Assembly (NCBI RefSeq): GCF_003369915.1
Contig: NC_046674.1
Location: forward strand, 6,510,001-6,574,000
Source: Drosophila miranda
Taxonomy: Eukaryota; Arthropoda; Insecta; Diptera; Drosophilidae
DNA length: 64,000 nt
Direction: 5' to 3'
Numbering within the stretch: the stretch's first letter is position 1; each line of letters opens with the position of its first letter. Shown here in pieces: positions 22,703 through 33,529 of the stretch. The position numbers were made by a program, and so were the translations under genes. A model generated the notes under the pieces. That model was not told the DNA's origin and did no database searches. It saw only the letters and a program-made list of their open reading frames with translations.

Positions 22703-25700
22703 TTAAGGCCTGAAAGGCATGGCGCTGGACGAACTGGCCACGCTGGACACCTTTTCGAGGGACTCCTGATCCGGCGCCGGCAATACTTGGGCCTCGGCCT
22801 CGTTTTTGGTGGGCTCGGAAAAGGCGATGTTGTAGACATCCTCGTAGTTGGCCGCAAAGTGAACCTCCAGGCCTTCTGTTATGAACTTGGGCAACTCCTC
22901 GAAGTCCTTCTTGTTGTCCGCGGGCAGGATGAGACAGTTGACGCCACTGCGACGTGCCTGAAAGTGGAGATAGCGTATCGAATCAAGCTGCATTCTCAAT
23001 GAACACGCATCTGCTTACGGCTATGGCCTTCTCCTTGATGCCTCCTACGGGCAGAACTTTGCCCTTCAGCGATATCTCGCCCGTCATGGCCACATCATTA
23101 CGCACAGGCTTGTTGGTGGCCAACGAAATTAAGGCGGTGATTATGGTGACGCCAGCACTGGGTCCATCCTTTGGTACGGCCCCCTCAGGAACGTGCAGAT
23201 GGATGTTTCTATAATGGAAAAAGGCAAACAGAATGAGAAAGTCCAACGAGTAGCTTCTACGGAGACTCTTACTCCAGCTCTAGGTACTGGTTGTCAGGAT
23301 AGCGAATGTGAATAAAGTTACGGGCTACGGTAAGGGCTATTTGGGCCGATTCCTTCATCACATCCCCAAGGTTTCCGGTGATATACAAAGTGCCAACTCC
23401 GCCTACACCGCTGGCTTCTGATTTGGGGCCCTGGCTTTTCTTTTTGTTCCGTGGCGATGTCTCAATGTACAGGGATGAGCCACCCATGGCCGTCCAGGCT
23501 AGGCCCATGACCACGCCCGGCGGCGTCGTCTCGTACATGCGATCCGAGGTAAAGATCTGCTTGCCCAGGAATGTGGTCAGGTTTTCGGCATCCACTGGGA
23601 AGTTGGTGCCCTCCTTCTTGACCAAAAGGAAGGCCACCTTGCGAATGACCTTCTCGATCTGCTTCTGCAAGTTGCGCACTCCGGACTCGCGGCAATAGCT
23701 GCGTATCAGCATATTCAGGGCTTTCTCGGTTATGCTGATATGCTCGTCGGTCAGGCCACAGTCGTTCATCGACTGCGGTATCAGATACTGACGGGCAATG
23801 GCCACCTTCTCCTCGGCCACATAGCCGGACATCTCAATCAGCTCCATGCGATCCCTCAGCGGCTCTGGTATGGTATCGATCACGTTGGCCGTGCAAATGA
23901 ATAGCACACGCGACAGATCGATTGGCACGTCCAGATAGTGGTCCAGGAAATTGGCATTCTGCTCGGGATCGAGTAGCTCTAACAGCGCCGAGCTGGGATC
24001 TCCCTGATAGCCCCTGTGGATAAGGAGATTACGAGTATTTTTCGCCACGAAATTGAATCAAGTGTTCGTGCCACCCACTTGCCAATCTTGTCCACCTCAT
24101 CAATGAGCACTAGAGGGTTCTCCGTCTTGGTCTTTTTCAAGCACTGTATCAGCTTGCCAGGCATTGCGCCCACGTAGGTGCGACGATGTCCCTTGATCTC
24201 AGCCACATCCGTCATGCCGCCCACACTGAAGCGGAAGTACTCGCGATTCAGGGCCCGAGCAATGGACTTGGCTATACTCGTCTTGCCCACACCAGGCGGT
24301 CCATGGAAGCACAGGATCTTGCCCTGCGTGCTGCCCTTCAGAGAACTGACGGCGATAAACTCTAGGATGCGCTTCTTGATATCCTCCATTCCGTAGTGGT
24401 CGTGGTTTAGGATCTCGCTGGCTTTGTCCAGGCAGAGATTCTCAGTGCTAATGACGCCCCAGGGTAGCGAGGTGAGCCAGTCGAGGTAGTTGCGGGTTAC
24501 ACTGTAATCAGCAGGAGAGAAACGACATTAGGATGATGTTAAGGAGCTCTCTGAATGGATCGATCTCTTGCTTACTTAAATTCAGAGCTATGACTCTCCA
24601 GGAAGTTCAGTTTGGTCAGTTCCTCATCGATGACCTGCTTAATACTTTCTGGAACGATTTTGTCTTTGAGCTTTTCCATATACTTTTCACCGATGGCATC
24701 CTTGTCGTCTTTCTCGATGCCCAGCTCCTTTTTGATAACCTTCAGCTGTTCCTGCAGTATGTATTTTCGGTGCTGCTGCTTGACTTTTTCCTCTACCTCG
24801 CGGCCAATTTTCGCCTGCAGTCTCGATAGCTCCTGCTCCTTTTTGAGTAATGTCAGGGACAGTTGCAGGCGTTTTGGGATCTATAAAAGAAAAATGTATT
24901 ATCATACAAGAGAAATCTGTAGCCTCAATGAATGCCACATATGTACATCTTCTTCCTCTAGGATATTTTGCAGCTCCTCTGGGTCTCCGGACGACAGGGA
25001 GGCACCCAAGTCGCATAGGTAGATGGGGTTGTCCACAACTCGTTGATTCTGATGCAGCATTTGATGGAGACTCTCCCTAAGAAAAAGAGAGTTAAGCAGG
25101 GAGCTTCTTGGGGTATTGTATGGCTTACCTATACAGGGGATTCATGGTGATGATGTCGCGTAGAGTCTTGATAATCTCTTGTGTTAGCGCCTTGACTTCT
25201 GCGGTTTGTTTGTAAACCGGTAGCTTCACATTCTCCACCTCTACAATGAGCACAGGCGGTGATCCGGAAGGTGCAGCAGACTCGGCACCGGACTCTGCAG
25301 CGGGGGTACCTGATGTACTCGCTTCGGCATCGAGGGCGGCTTTGGCTGCCGCTTTGACAGCTTCAAATTTCTCTGAGATATGCGAACGCTGTTTCAATTC
25401 AAATTCGTCCATTGGGTTTGTGGTGTCAGCGTCAGCGTCAGCGGCAGCCGCAGTCTCTTGTAATTTTTGCATAATTGCGCGACGCGTTTTACGGCGTTCA
25501 CTGGACGACTGTGACGTTGTCGATGATTTGTTGTTTGTTTTTTGATCTTCAGCTGGGATGTGTAATTTAATATTAAATAGTGGATAATGCAAAGTTGTCA
25601 TTTTCACTAAGATCAAGAACATTTGTCACAATTTGTATGGGCTTAGTGTGTGTCTGTAGGTGCTTACCTGGCTTTTTTGGATTCGGCAGATCCTCGACCA

Positions 25701-26339
25701 CCTGTCCTGTGATGCGTATGCGACGATGGGCCAGCACCACAATGCGCATCCTGTCGCCCAAATCCTGAACCTCTTGGATCTGTGCAAAAGTGCCCAGGTG
25801 ATAGACCTCGTCCAGACTCTGGACGACCTCCTCTTCCCCGTCGGCTTTCTTGAGGAAAACCCCAACGTAGGGCTGATTAAGGCTAACTTTGCGACGCAGC
25901 AGATCCATAACAATTGGGTTGGACACCTGAAACACAAGTTGAGTCGTGGTGAGGCCCACTGGAATTGGACATCTGTCCCAGCATTCGCACTCACCTCCAC
26001 AATCTTCATGAAGCGCGGAAACAAGGGATTCTTCCGCATGGCCAACAGCGGAACATGTGGCCATACGTCGGGCACCACCACTGTGGCAGGCAGCTGGGAG
26101 TCTCGCTCGGACGGACCTTCTGGTCCCGCTGGCGCTTTCTTGTCGTCGGGATCGTCGCGTCTGCGACTGTAGAAGCGCTGAGCCATCACCATTGTCGCGC
26201 CATTGAATCTCTCCAGGCGAGTAACCTTATCACTAAAATATCTAGACAAGGCACTTTGTCCCGGGCGAATGCGGGTCCATGCGACTGTCGTGGACAGGGC
26301 GCGCATTAGGTGCCGCCCTCGTACAGCGTGAGATATCAT
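22703..26339 (-). CDS. Lon: Mitochondrial ATP-dependent Lon protease
   Basis: Nine exons on the minus strand: 26339-25995, 25926-25668, 25552-25129, 25076-24947, 24880-24576, 24501-24079, 24013-23273, 23208-23019 and 22957-22703 (TAA). All are in phase and give 1,023 residues, the usual length for insect mitochondrial Lon. The Arg/Ser-rich N-terminus ([19 protein letters not shown]) is a mitochondrial presequence. The Lon N-domain begins [16 protein letters not shown] coiled linker ([20 protein letters not shown]) precedes the AAA+ module, with Walker A GPPGVGKT near residue 554 and Walker [12 protein letters not shown] near 617. The protease domain has the catalytic Ser in KDGPSAG (about 893) and Lys in VGGIKEKA (about 935). 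Role: degrades damaged matrix proteins and binds mtDNA. Divergent from PIG-F. Confidence 0.96.
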
Positions 26340-26477
26340 TTCCAAGCAGCTCGAGAATTAGTAATATTAAAAAATCAACAGAGTGATTATGTGACAGACT
26401 GATGAAATAAACCGGAGGTAGTGTTGTAAAGTGAACTGAAATGAAAATATCATATCAAAAGTCAAAAATATCACCCA

Positions 26478-26493
26478 TATCGATATATCGATA
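26478..26493. promoter_or_regulatory. Double DRE between Lon and PIG-F
   Basis: Two adjacent TATCGATA palindromes lie in the 230-bp gap between the divergent start codons of Lon and PIG-F. This is a likely shared bidirectional housekeeping promoter using DREF. Confidence 0.65.
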
Positions 26494-26569
26494 TAATATC
26501 AACAATGAAGTTCGGAGCTGCAAAAATATTCGCTTCGTTGTAAAAAGTTGTGTTTGATTGCATTTAACA

Positions 26570-27280
26570 ATGGTTTCGCGTTTCGATCAACAAAAGACCA
26601 AGCACCAGCTCTTCCATGTGTCCCTCAGCCTGGCCACCATATTGATATGCATGACATACATGCAGTACCGCCGCAACTGGGCCTATCTCGGCAACTTCTG
26701 GGACTCACTGGTGGTTCCAATTGTCTTCATCGGCGAGCTGCTGAAAGTCGTGCTGGCCCGTTTCTATGGGCGCATTGAGGATGGTGTTCTGACGGTCAAG
26801 CAGCGGCAAAAGAAGGCGGCATATTTCACGGCACGCGAGCTCGCGGGAGGATTCACGCTGCAGTTCCTGTGCACGCTGCTGTATGCCTTCATCTGCATCA
26901 TTTTGGGTGCACCGGTACTGGGCAACTACGAGGAGACCTTTGTCCTTTCCCTGCTGATGACACTGCTGACGGTGTCGCCCACGGTGTTCCTCTTGGGCGG
27001 CGGCGGTGCCCTGCAAGTGTGCTTCTGCGAGAAACCGGACTTTGTGACCAAGTGCGAGGACACGGCCCTGAATCTGTTCAAGTACAATGCCCTGGGTGGC
27101 ATCCTGGGGGCTTGGGCTGGCAGTGTGGTGGCCCCCCTGGACTGGGGACGCGACTGGCAGGTATATCCGATACCAAACATCATCGGAGCTCTGCTGGGCA
27201 GCGCCATGGGCAATATATATGCCTGTACGCATGTCCTTTATGCCACGGCCCGCGTGTACATGACCAAAAAACGTGCTTAA
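26570..27280 (+). CDS. PIG-F: GPI ethanolamine-phosphate transfer factor PIG-F
   Basis: An intronless ORF of 236 residues starting at ATG 26570. Several hydrophobic helices are visible: FHVSLSLATILICMTYM, LVVPIVFIGELLKVVLA, LQFLCTLLYAFICIILG, FVLSLLMTLLTVSPTVFLLG, ALGGILGAWAGSVVAP and NIIGALLGSAMGNIYAC. The conserved AWAGSVVAPLDWGRDWQVYPIP block is the PIG-F family signature. Known role: an ER membrane partner of PIG-O and PIG-G (GPI7) that stabilises the enzymes adding ethanolamine phosphate to GPI anchors. It shares a short divergent promoter with Lon. An AATAAA lies at about 27290. Confidence 0.93.
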   Translation: MVSRFDQQKTKHQLFHVSLSLATILICMTYMQYRRNWAYLGNFWDSLVVPIVFIGELLKVVLARFYGRIEDGVLTVKQRQKKAAYFTARELAGGFTLQFLCTLLYAFICIILGAPVLGNYEETFVLSLLMTLLTVSPTVFLLGGGGALQVCFCEKPDFVTKCEDTALNLFKYNALGGILGAWAGSVVAPLDWGRDWQVYPIPNIIGALLGSAMGNIYACTHVLYATARVYMTKKRA

Positions 27281-27802
27281 AAACAATAACAATAAATGCT
27301 ATTAATCCTGCCACCAGATTATTACGTTGCGCTGCCACAACTCCGACATCCACAACCACACACTGATCTGATTCCGATACACGTCATCATCTCTCTCTAG
27401 TCAGCAGCTTAAGAACTACCAAAAAGCAATTAACATACTTTAATGTTACATGTTTAAGCATTTTATTAGAGTGTAATATGAATGAATTCTTTTTTAAATC
27501 AATCAACTAATAAACTAACAAATCATTAATTTAATCACAAGCGACAAAGACACAAAGGTTCCCTTCCGTTCCCGCCCATCGATCGAACGAACCCCATCTA
27601 AAACGTTCCGATTTTGATTTTAAGGACTACAAAATGAATGGAAAATGCTTTCGGTTTAAAGCCTCAGTAACCTCCTTCAACAAATAAACAAAAAATTGAA
27701 GACAAAACTGTTTCTCGTAAGAGCACGATCATCATAGACGATCCGACACAAAACATTTAACAAATCGTGAGTTAGAAACTAGACAAAATTGTAGGACAAA
27801 TC
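27281..27802. other. Convergent 3' untranslated spacer
   Basis: The gap between the stop codons of PIG-F (+) and the TRAPPC8 homologue (-). It is AT-rich with several AATAAA/TTTATT polyadenylation signals on both strands and no open reading frame of interest. Confidence 0.55.
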
Positions 27803-30800
27803 TTAACCCTTGGCAGCCAGCACAAAGCTCTCGTCCTCCAGCAGGCAACGTTGGCCCACATAGTTCTCATTGGGCTCCCAATAGTCCTCGTCTTCATCAT
27901 CGGCCAGCGGCTCGCTGGCCTTCTCATTGCTGGGCGCCACCTCAGGCAGCTGAAACTCTCGATGTTTGTTGGGGGCATTGTCCGAGGACAGGCGCCTGCG
28001 AAGCATTGCCTCGGCCGCCGTGGCTGGACAGTGGCTTGTCTCGTAGAGTTTGTACAGCTTGACGAAATGCAAGCCACTGGCAAGCCGTGGTCCGCCCTCC
28101 TTGGGCACTATGGCACTCCAGCTGAGGGCCAGCGTGGCGTGGGGCACATAGCCCGCAATGCTGGCGTTGAACTCCTCTGTGCTGATGCTGGTATTGAAGA
28201 ACACGGTCTCCTCGTTGGTGAGGAAGCTGTGCGGATCGTCCAGCGACGGCATGTGCTGCTCCACCTGCTGGGCATGCTGCGCAGGCATAATCTTCAAATG
28301 GGAGAGCCGGGTCTGCAGCAGAGTTTTAATCGTGGGAATGTCGTTAAAGTGTTCCATCCGGGCCTTCTCCTGCAGGCGGAACTGCAAGCTGCAGAATTTG
28401 GAAGACCTGAGGCACTGTCCACCCGCCTGTCCCGCACTGACTCCCATACTGTCCATAACTGCAATACAAAGAAGTCAACCATCAGGAAGGTGTCATTGTT
28501 AAGCCCCTTCGCCCACTTACTGTACAACTTCTCTGGATTCAGATCGTATTCCTTGGAGTACAAGGACAACGTGTTGACGTACACTTCGGTCGCCTGAGCT
28601 GCGTGCTGATTCCGCAGGTTCAGCTCCAGACCCAGTTCGTTGGTCACTGCGTTGCTCACGAAGCACGTGGAGTCCGCTTGCAGGCAGCTCTCCACCTGCA
28701 GGTGCCAGATGTGACGAACCAGCCGATACTTGATGGGGGAATTGGCACCCACTGGCAATGAATAGTAGAAGAGCAAGCGCAGCGTGAAGGGTCCATCCTG
28801 GTGGGGTGCCTGCAGCCACATGGAAATGGTATGGCCCTGCTGTGCCTCCAGGGCCGCCTGGCCAGGACGTTGAAGCAGCCGGAATACACGCTGCCCGCGG
28901 ATTTCCTTGTCCCTGACGAGCTTATCATTGGACAGATCACGTAAAGCTGTACAGAAAACAGTACTCATTAATCGTAAATATACAAAAAACGGCATTCGAT
29001 TCCATTCAATTTACGTACAGCTCTTCATGGCCAGCGGCATTTGGTGGTGCTGCTCTGACTGCAGTGACAAGCAGCGCGGCGTGTCACAGCCCAGATAAAT
29101 CTCCTCAATGGGGGCTATGCCCAGATTGCGTAGAGTAATGGAAACGGGGAGAATCTCACCAGCCAACAGCTGGGTGGGCACCGGACTGAAGCTAACACTC
29201 ATGGCGGGCAATTGGGGTACCAATTTGAGGCTCAACCGGTTGTCCAGAACGGTCTGCGAGGATTGCTTGGCCGTGGCAGGCCGGATCATTTGCGTCTCAA
29301 ACTGCAAGGAGCCGAGCAAACTGGCCGTGGGATCCGCCGTGGCTGCCACACGGCACACAACGCCCAGAATGAGGAGGCGTCCGGTAAGCTTCGGCGTTAG
29401 CTTGAAGTAAACGGTTTTCTCGGCCTGTTCGGCCAGCTCAAACGATGCCACGCAGCTGGTCTTGATGGCCACTTGCACGGCTGCTTTGCTGGCGCTGTCT
29501 GCGGACTCCTCGTAAATGCAGGCGTTCGAAAGCACTTCCTCGTTGTCCAGGGTGAGTTTCCAGAGCAGATCGATCTCGGAGAGCGCTATGCTGCAGCGAA
29601 CACTGTTCGAAAGGGTAACAGCCAGCACAATGGGCTCCCCCTGCACAGCCACGGGCGTCTCCAGGGCCGGCTGCTGCTTGGTATACAAATATCTCGAGGG
29701 CTTAAACACGAACGGCTTATTGGAGGCAGCCGTGATAACCAGCATCTCCTCAATCTTGTTCCAAATAGACTCATCTGCCGTCAAATTGGAATTGATGTCG
29801 ATGTTGGTGGCTGGCAGCTGCGGCGCCTGAGCTGAGGGCGATTGAACCAGGGTCAAGACGCGCACCGAAGATTGCACCAACTGGGGCAAGGCATGCGGCA
29901 GTAGTCCCACCTCTGGACTACGTTTGAGTAGCTCCTGAAATACACAAATTGTCACTTAATCGGATCGGGATGATCGCTGCTGATTCCCACTCACATTCTG
30001 CGTCTGGATGTACTCCTTCAGGAAGCTGCTCTGCTGCGCGGCACTCTGCAGGCTGCCAGGACGCAGGAGGTGGGCAAAGGAACGACTGGCCTCATCCAGC
30101 TGCTTCAGCATATAGGCCTGTTTGGCCACCGTATACTGTATATGATCCTCGGCCAGGCTCCACTCACGCTTCTGGAACACCTGGTAGGCCTGGCGGTAGC
30201 AGCGATACGCGTGCTTTCGCTGTCCGGCACGAGAGTAGCGATTCCCAGCCAGGACAATGTGAAAGGCATACTTCCTGTGCATGGCCGGTTGGGTCACCAG
30301 AAAGCAGTAGGCCGCCTGCTCAAGCAGCAGGGCGGAACGAAGGTCCGACTCCTCGCTGGTCATGCGTATCAATTGCTTGGCCACGTCGCTATACAGACGC
30401 GCTGTCTTCAGGCACTCCATGCTGAGCAGCGTTGCCCGTGTGGCAAATGCCTGCAATCTGCAATCGAAAATCATATCAGAAATTGGTTTGATTTCGAAGG
30501 GAACACGAAAACCCACTTGCACACGGTCAGATAGCAGACAATGGCATCCTCCATGTAGTCGTAGGTTTTGCGGTGCGCTGTGCCCAGCATGAAGGCGGAA
30601 AGGGCAGCCATTTCGAGGGCACCCGCATAGTATTGCCAGGCCGAGTCCGCATTGAAGTCCCTCTTGGCCTGGTGGTAGGCCTGAAAGGCCAGATTATAGT
30701 GTCCAAACATAAAATAGAGATCGCCCAGCTTTCTCGTTTGCAGCTCCGCGGATTCGTTTGTGTAGATGACTGCGTTTTGATTGTTTGCTCCTGCTCCCGG

Positions 30801-32170
30801 CTTGCTGGTGACGAACCAACGCTTCGTGGCACTCAGCAGGGACTTGCTCACTCCCTTCTTGTTGGTCACACCCTCGCTGAGAGTGGCCACCAGGTGCTCG
30901 ATGTAGGGTATCAGGGCACGCACCGCATAGTCCTGCACAAAGTGTCGCACGTTGTCAACGTCCCGCGTGGTGAGACAGCCGCCGTGCGGTGCATCCGCCT
31001 CCAGATCGCTGGCCCACACATTGGGATTGATGGTCTGGGAGGCAATGCTCTCGCTGCTAATGCTGAACTTGGAGTTGATGGCCTCGGTGGCGCTCTCCTG
31101 CATCGGACTCAGGGGATGCAGCATGGTCAAGTCGCTCTCCTGGGCATTGACGCCCTCCAGCAGCTGGGACATCTGCATGGAGGGCATGCTGATGACCGAC
31201 ACCGCCTCCTGAGGGGATTTCGGGGCACTCAGGTCAGTGGAGGTCAACGTGGCATCGCTCTTTGGCTGCCTCTTGATGTAGGACGCCCAGTAGTCCTGCA
31301 CCTCTGCAGCAGCCTGGCCATCCAGTGAGTTTATGGACACTAGGAAGCACTTGCTGTCGCCAAAGGTTGACTTGAGCAGCTCAAATCCCTGCTGGGCCTT
31401 GGACAGATCCCCCTGGCTGGCCTCGTGCAGCACCACATAGCTGTTGAGTACTTCGTTGGGCTGGAACCACTTGGGCAGCTTCTGGGGCTGCATTTGCTGG
31501 ACCCGCTGGGTCAGCTTGTGCGCAGTCTCTACAATCTGGGGATCGGCACTGGACAGCACCAGCAGACAGCTGAGCAGGTGGCGGGTGAACTCATGCTCCG
31601 CTGGGAATTGCACAGTCAAGAACGTCTCGCGCCATTGTTCAAACCAAGGCTCCGACGTCGGCAACTCGAGGTCAATGTCCGCTGGGGGAGTAAGAGTGGA
31701 GGAGGGTGAGTAAGTGTCGAAGCCTTTTTTGTGTGTTGTCACTGCGTCCTCACCTATTGTAGCAACCTTGGTCTTGTCATTGTGGGCATTGGTAACCGAT
31801 TCGTTGAGCATTCGGCGGGCCAAGACTGTTTGCGGCGGCCGCCAGTCCACATCGCAAAAGTTGAGCCGCAGTCCCCGCACAGAGACGCTCGTCCCAGAGA
31901 CATCGCGAAAGTGTGCTGCGATACAGGAACGAGGGCAAAGATATTTATCCAAAATTTCATATTGTTTACAACCACACCCCCCTCCCCAACGCAAATCCTC
32001 TTACCATCGTTGGGCAGTTTGGCGAAGGGCTGGAGGAGGTCCACAAAGGAAAGATTGTTGCGATGGCAGATGTCATCTGCCAGACTGCTGCTCAGCACGC
32101 CGATGAGCGGTGAGAAGATGTTTTTGATTATGTCGCGTGCATTGTAATTCTGGCCCGTCAAATGCAGCAT
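27803..32170 (-). CDS. l(3)76BDm: TRAPP complex subunit 8 homologue
   Basis: Seven exons on the minus strand: 32170-32005, 31915-31754, 31681-30517, 30457-29995, 29934-29019, 28946-28521 and 28458-27803 (TAA), giving 1,317 residues. The N-terminus (FSPLIGVLSSSLADDICHRNNL, LPTSEPWFEQWRETFL) and the TPR-like middle (LGDLYFMFGHYNLAFQAYHQAKRDF, AYCFLVTQPAMHRKYAFHIVLAGNRYS) match TRAPPC8/Trs85. The C-terminal half is beta-rich (SVSITLRNLGIAPIEEIYLG). The tail is acidic. Known role: the subunit that defines TRAPPIII, a Rab1 exchange factor in ER-Golgi traffic and autophagy. I recall the fly gene as l(3)76BDm. It shares its upstream region with asf1. Confidence 0.92.
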
Positions 32171-32235
32171 TATTTATTTTATTGTCACTATTTTGCTCCA
32201 AATTGCCCCCAATCGCACCTTTGGAGCGTTTTATT

Positions 32236-32248
32236 TCGATATATCGAA
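32236..32248. promoter_or_regulatory. DRE-like palindrome between TRAPPC8 homologue and asf1
   Basis: TTCGATATATCGAA, a palindrome related to DRE, lies in the 412-bp gap between two divergent start codons. A motif-1-like GGCCACACTG follows at about 32291. Together they suggest a shared bidirectional promoter. Confidence 0.5.
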
Positions 32249-32582
32249 CCAGCTGATCTAAATCCGGAACCAGTCGACTCTAAGCATAGAACGGCCACAC
32301 TGAAGCGCGGGAAAGGCTGTCAGCTGTCACAATTCCGCAGAATTTTACACATCCAAATTGTACACAAAAAGCAATATTCATAAGCTTAACAACGAAAAAC
32401 TATTCACATTCAAATTCTTAACGTATTCGTCTAAGCACGCTTTATTACATACGTCGTGTGTCGCCAGCTATTTCATCAGCGCACGCCATCCAAAAGAAAC
32501 CCACCGCTTGCTTCATCTGAAAAAAAGTCAGAAAGTCTCGCAAAGTCCCCCAAAGAAAGAAAAGAGTCCCGAAAGTACAGTC

Positions 32583-33257
32583 ATGGCCAAGGTGCACATC
32601 ACGAATGTTGTGGTGCTGGACAACCCCAGCAGCTTCTTCAATCCCTTCCAGTTCGAGCTGACATTCGAGTGCATCGAGGAACTGAAAGAGGATCTTGAAT
32701 GGAAAATGATTTACGTGGGCTCGGCCGAGTCCGAGGAGCATGACCAGGTACTGGACACCATCTACGTTGGCCCCGTGCCCGAGGGTCGCCACATATTCGT
32801 CTTCCAGGCCGATCCGCCAGATGTTAGCAAAATTCCGGAACAGGATGCCGTAGGCGTCACTATTGTGCTGTTAACGTGCTCGTATCGCGGGCAGGAGTTT
32901 GTGCGCGTCGGTTACTACGTGAACAACGACTATGGGGAACAGGAGATGCGAGAGAATCCGCCAACCAAGCCACTGTTCGACAAGCTAACGCGCAACATAC
33001 TCGCCAGCAAGCCGCGCGTCACCCGATTCAAGATCAACTGGGACTACGGCCACACCAATGGCAATGGCAATGGAGTGCCAGAGAACAACGGGCATAGCTA
33101 TGATATGATGATCGACGGTCCATCCACATCGCAGGCGGCCCAGACCTCTGCTCAGCAGCAGCAGCAGCAGGATGATGACAATAGCCTGGCCATGCCCATG
33201 GAGAACGGCATTAAGGCCCTCAACGAGAACTCAAATTCACTGGCAATGGAATGTTGA
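32583..33257 (+). CDS. asf1: Histone H3-H4 chaperone Asf1
   Basis: An intronless ORF of 224 residues. The first 155 residues are the immunoglobulin-like Asf1 core: MAKVHITNVVVLDNPSSFFN, FECIEELKEDLEWKMIYVGS, the H3-binding VLLTCSYRGQEFVRVGYYVNN, and RFKINWD at its end. The tail is Asn-, Gln- and Asp-rich and acidic, as in the fly protein. Known role: carries H3-H4 to CAF-1 or HIRA and takes part in gene silencing. The start codon follows a 5' leader of about 200-400 bp downstream of the divergent TRAPPC8 promoter. Confidence 0.97.
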   Translation: MAKVHITNVVVLDNPSSFFNPFQFELTFECIEELKEDLEWKMIYVGSAESEEHDQVLDTIYVGPVPEGRHIFVFQADPPDVSKIPEQDAVGVTIVLLTCSYRGQEFVRVGYYVNNDYGEQEMRENPPTKPLFDKLTRNILASKPRVTRFKINWDYGHTNGNGNGVPENNGHSYDMMIDGPSTSQAAQTSAQQQQQQDDDNSLAMPMENGIKALNENSNSLAMEC

Positions 33258-33529
33258 GAGGAGAGATTCTTTCTGGCAGTCCAACTGCAACACACACAAA
33301 CACACTCTTGAGTGGGCGCAGACTTGAAGGAAACTCCCCCCGCGCGACCTCGACCCCTTAATTAAGCAAATGATTAAATATATATGTATACATTAAATTT
33401 ACTTACCTTATCTAAATTGTGACTTTTTTTGTTGTGTAAAGAACTAGCAACCGTTTGTTTCTCTGTCACGTCTCGTTGTTCGATATAGCATTCGATTTCC
33501 ATTATTTTCCTTGAGAAAGCGAAAAAAGT
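33258..33529. other. asf1 3' untranslated region and short spacer
   Basis: AT-rich 3' sequence of asf1 followed by the leader of the next gene. Nothing else was seen. Confidence 0.5.
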
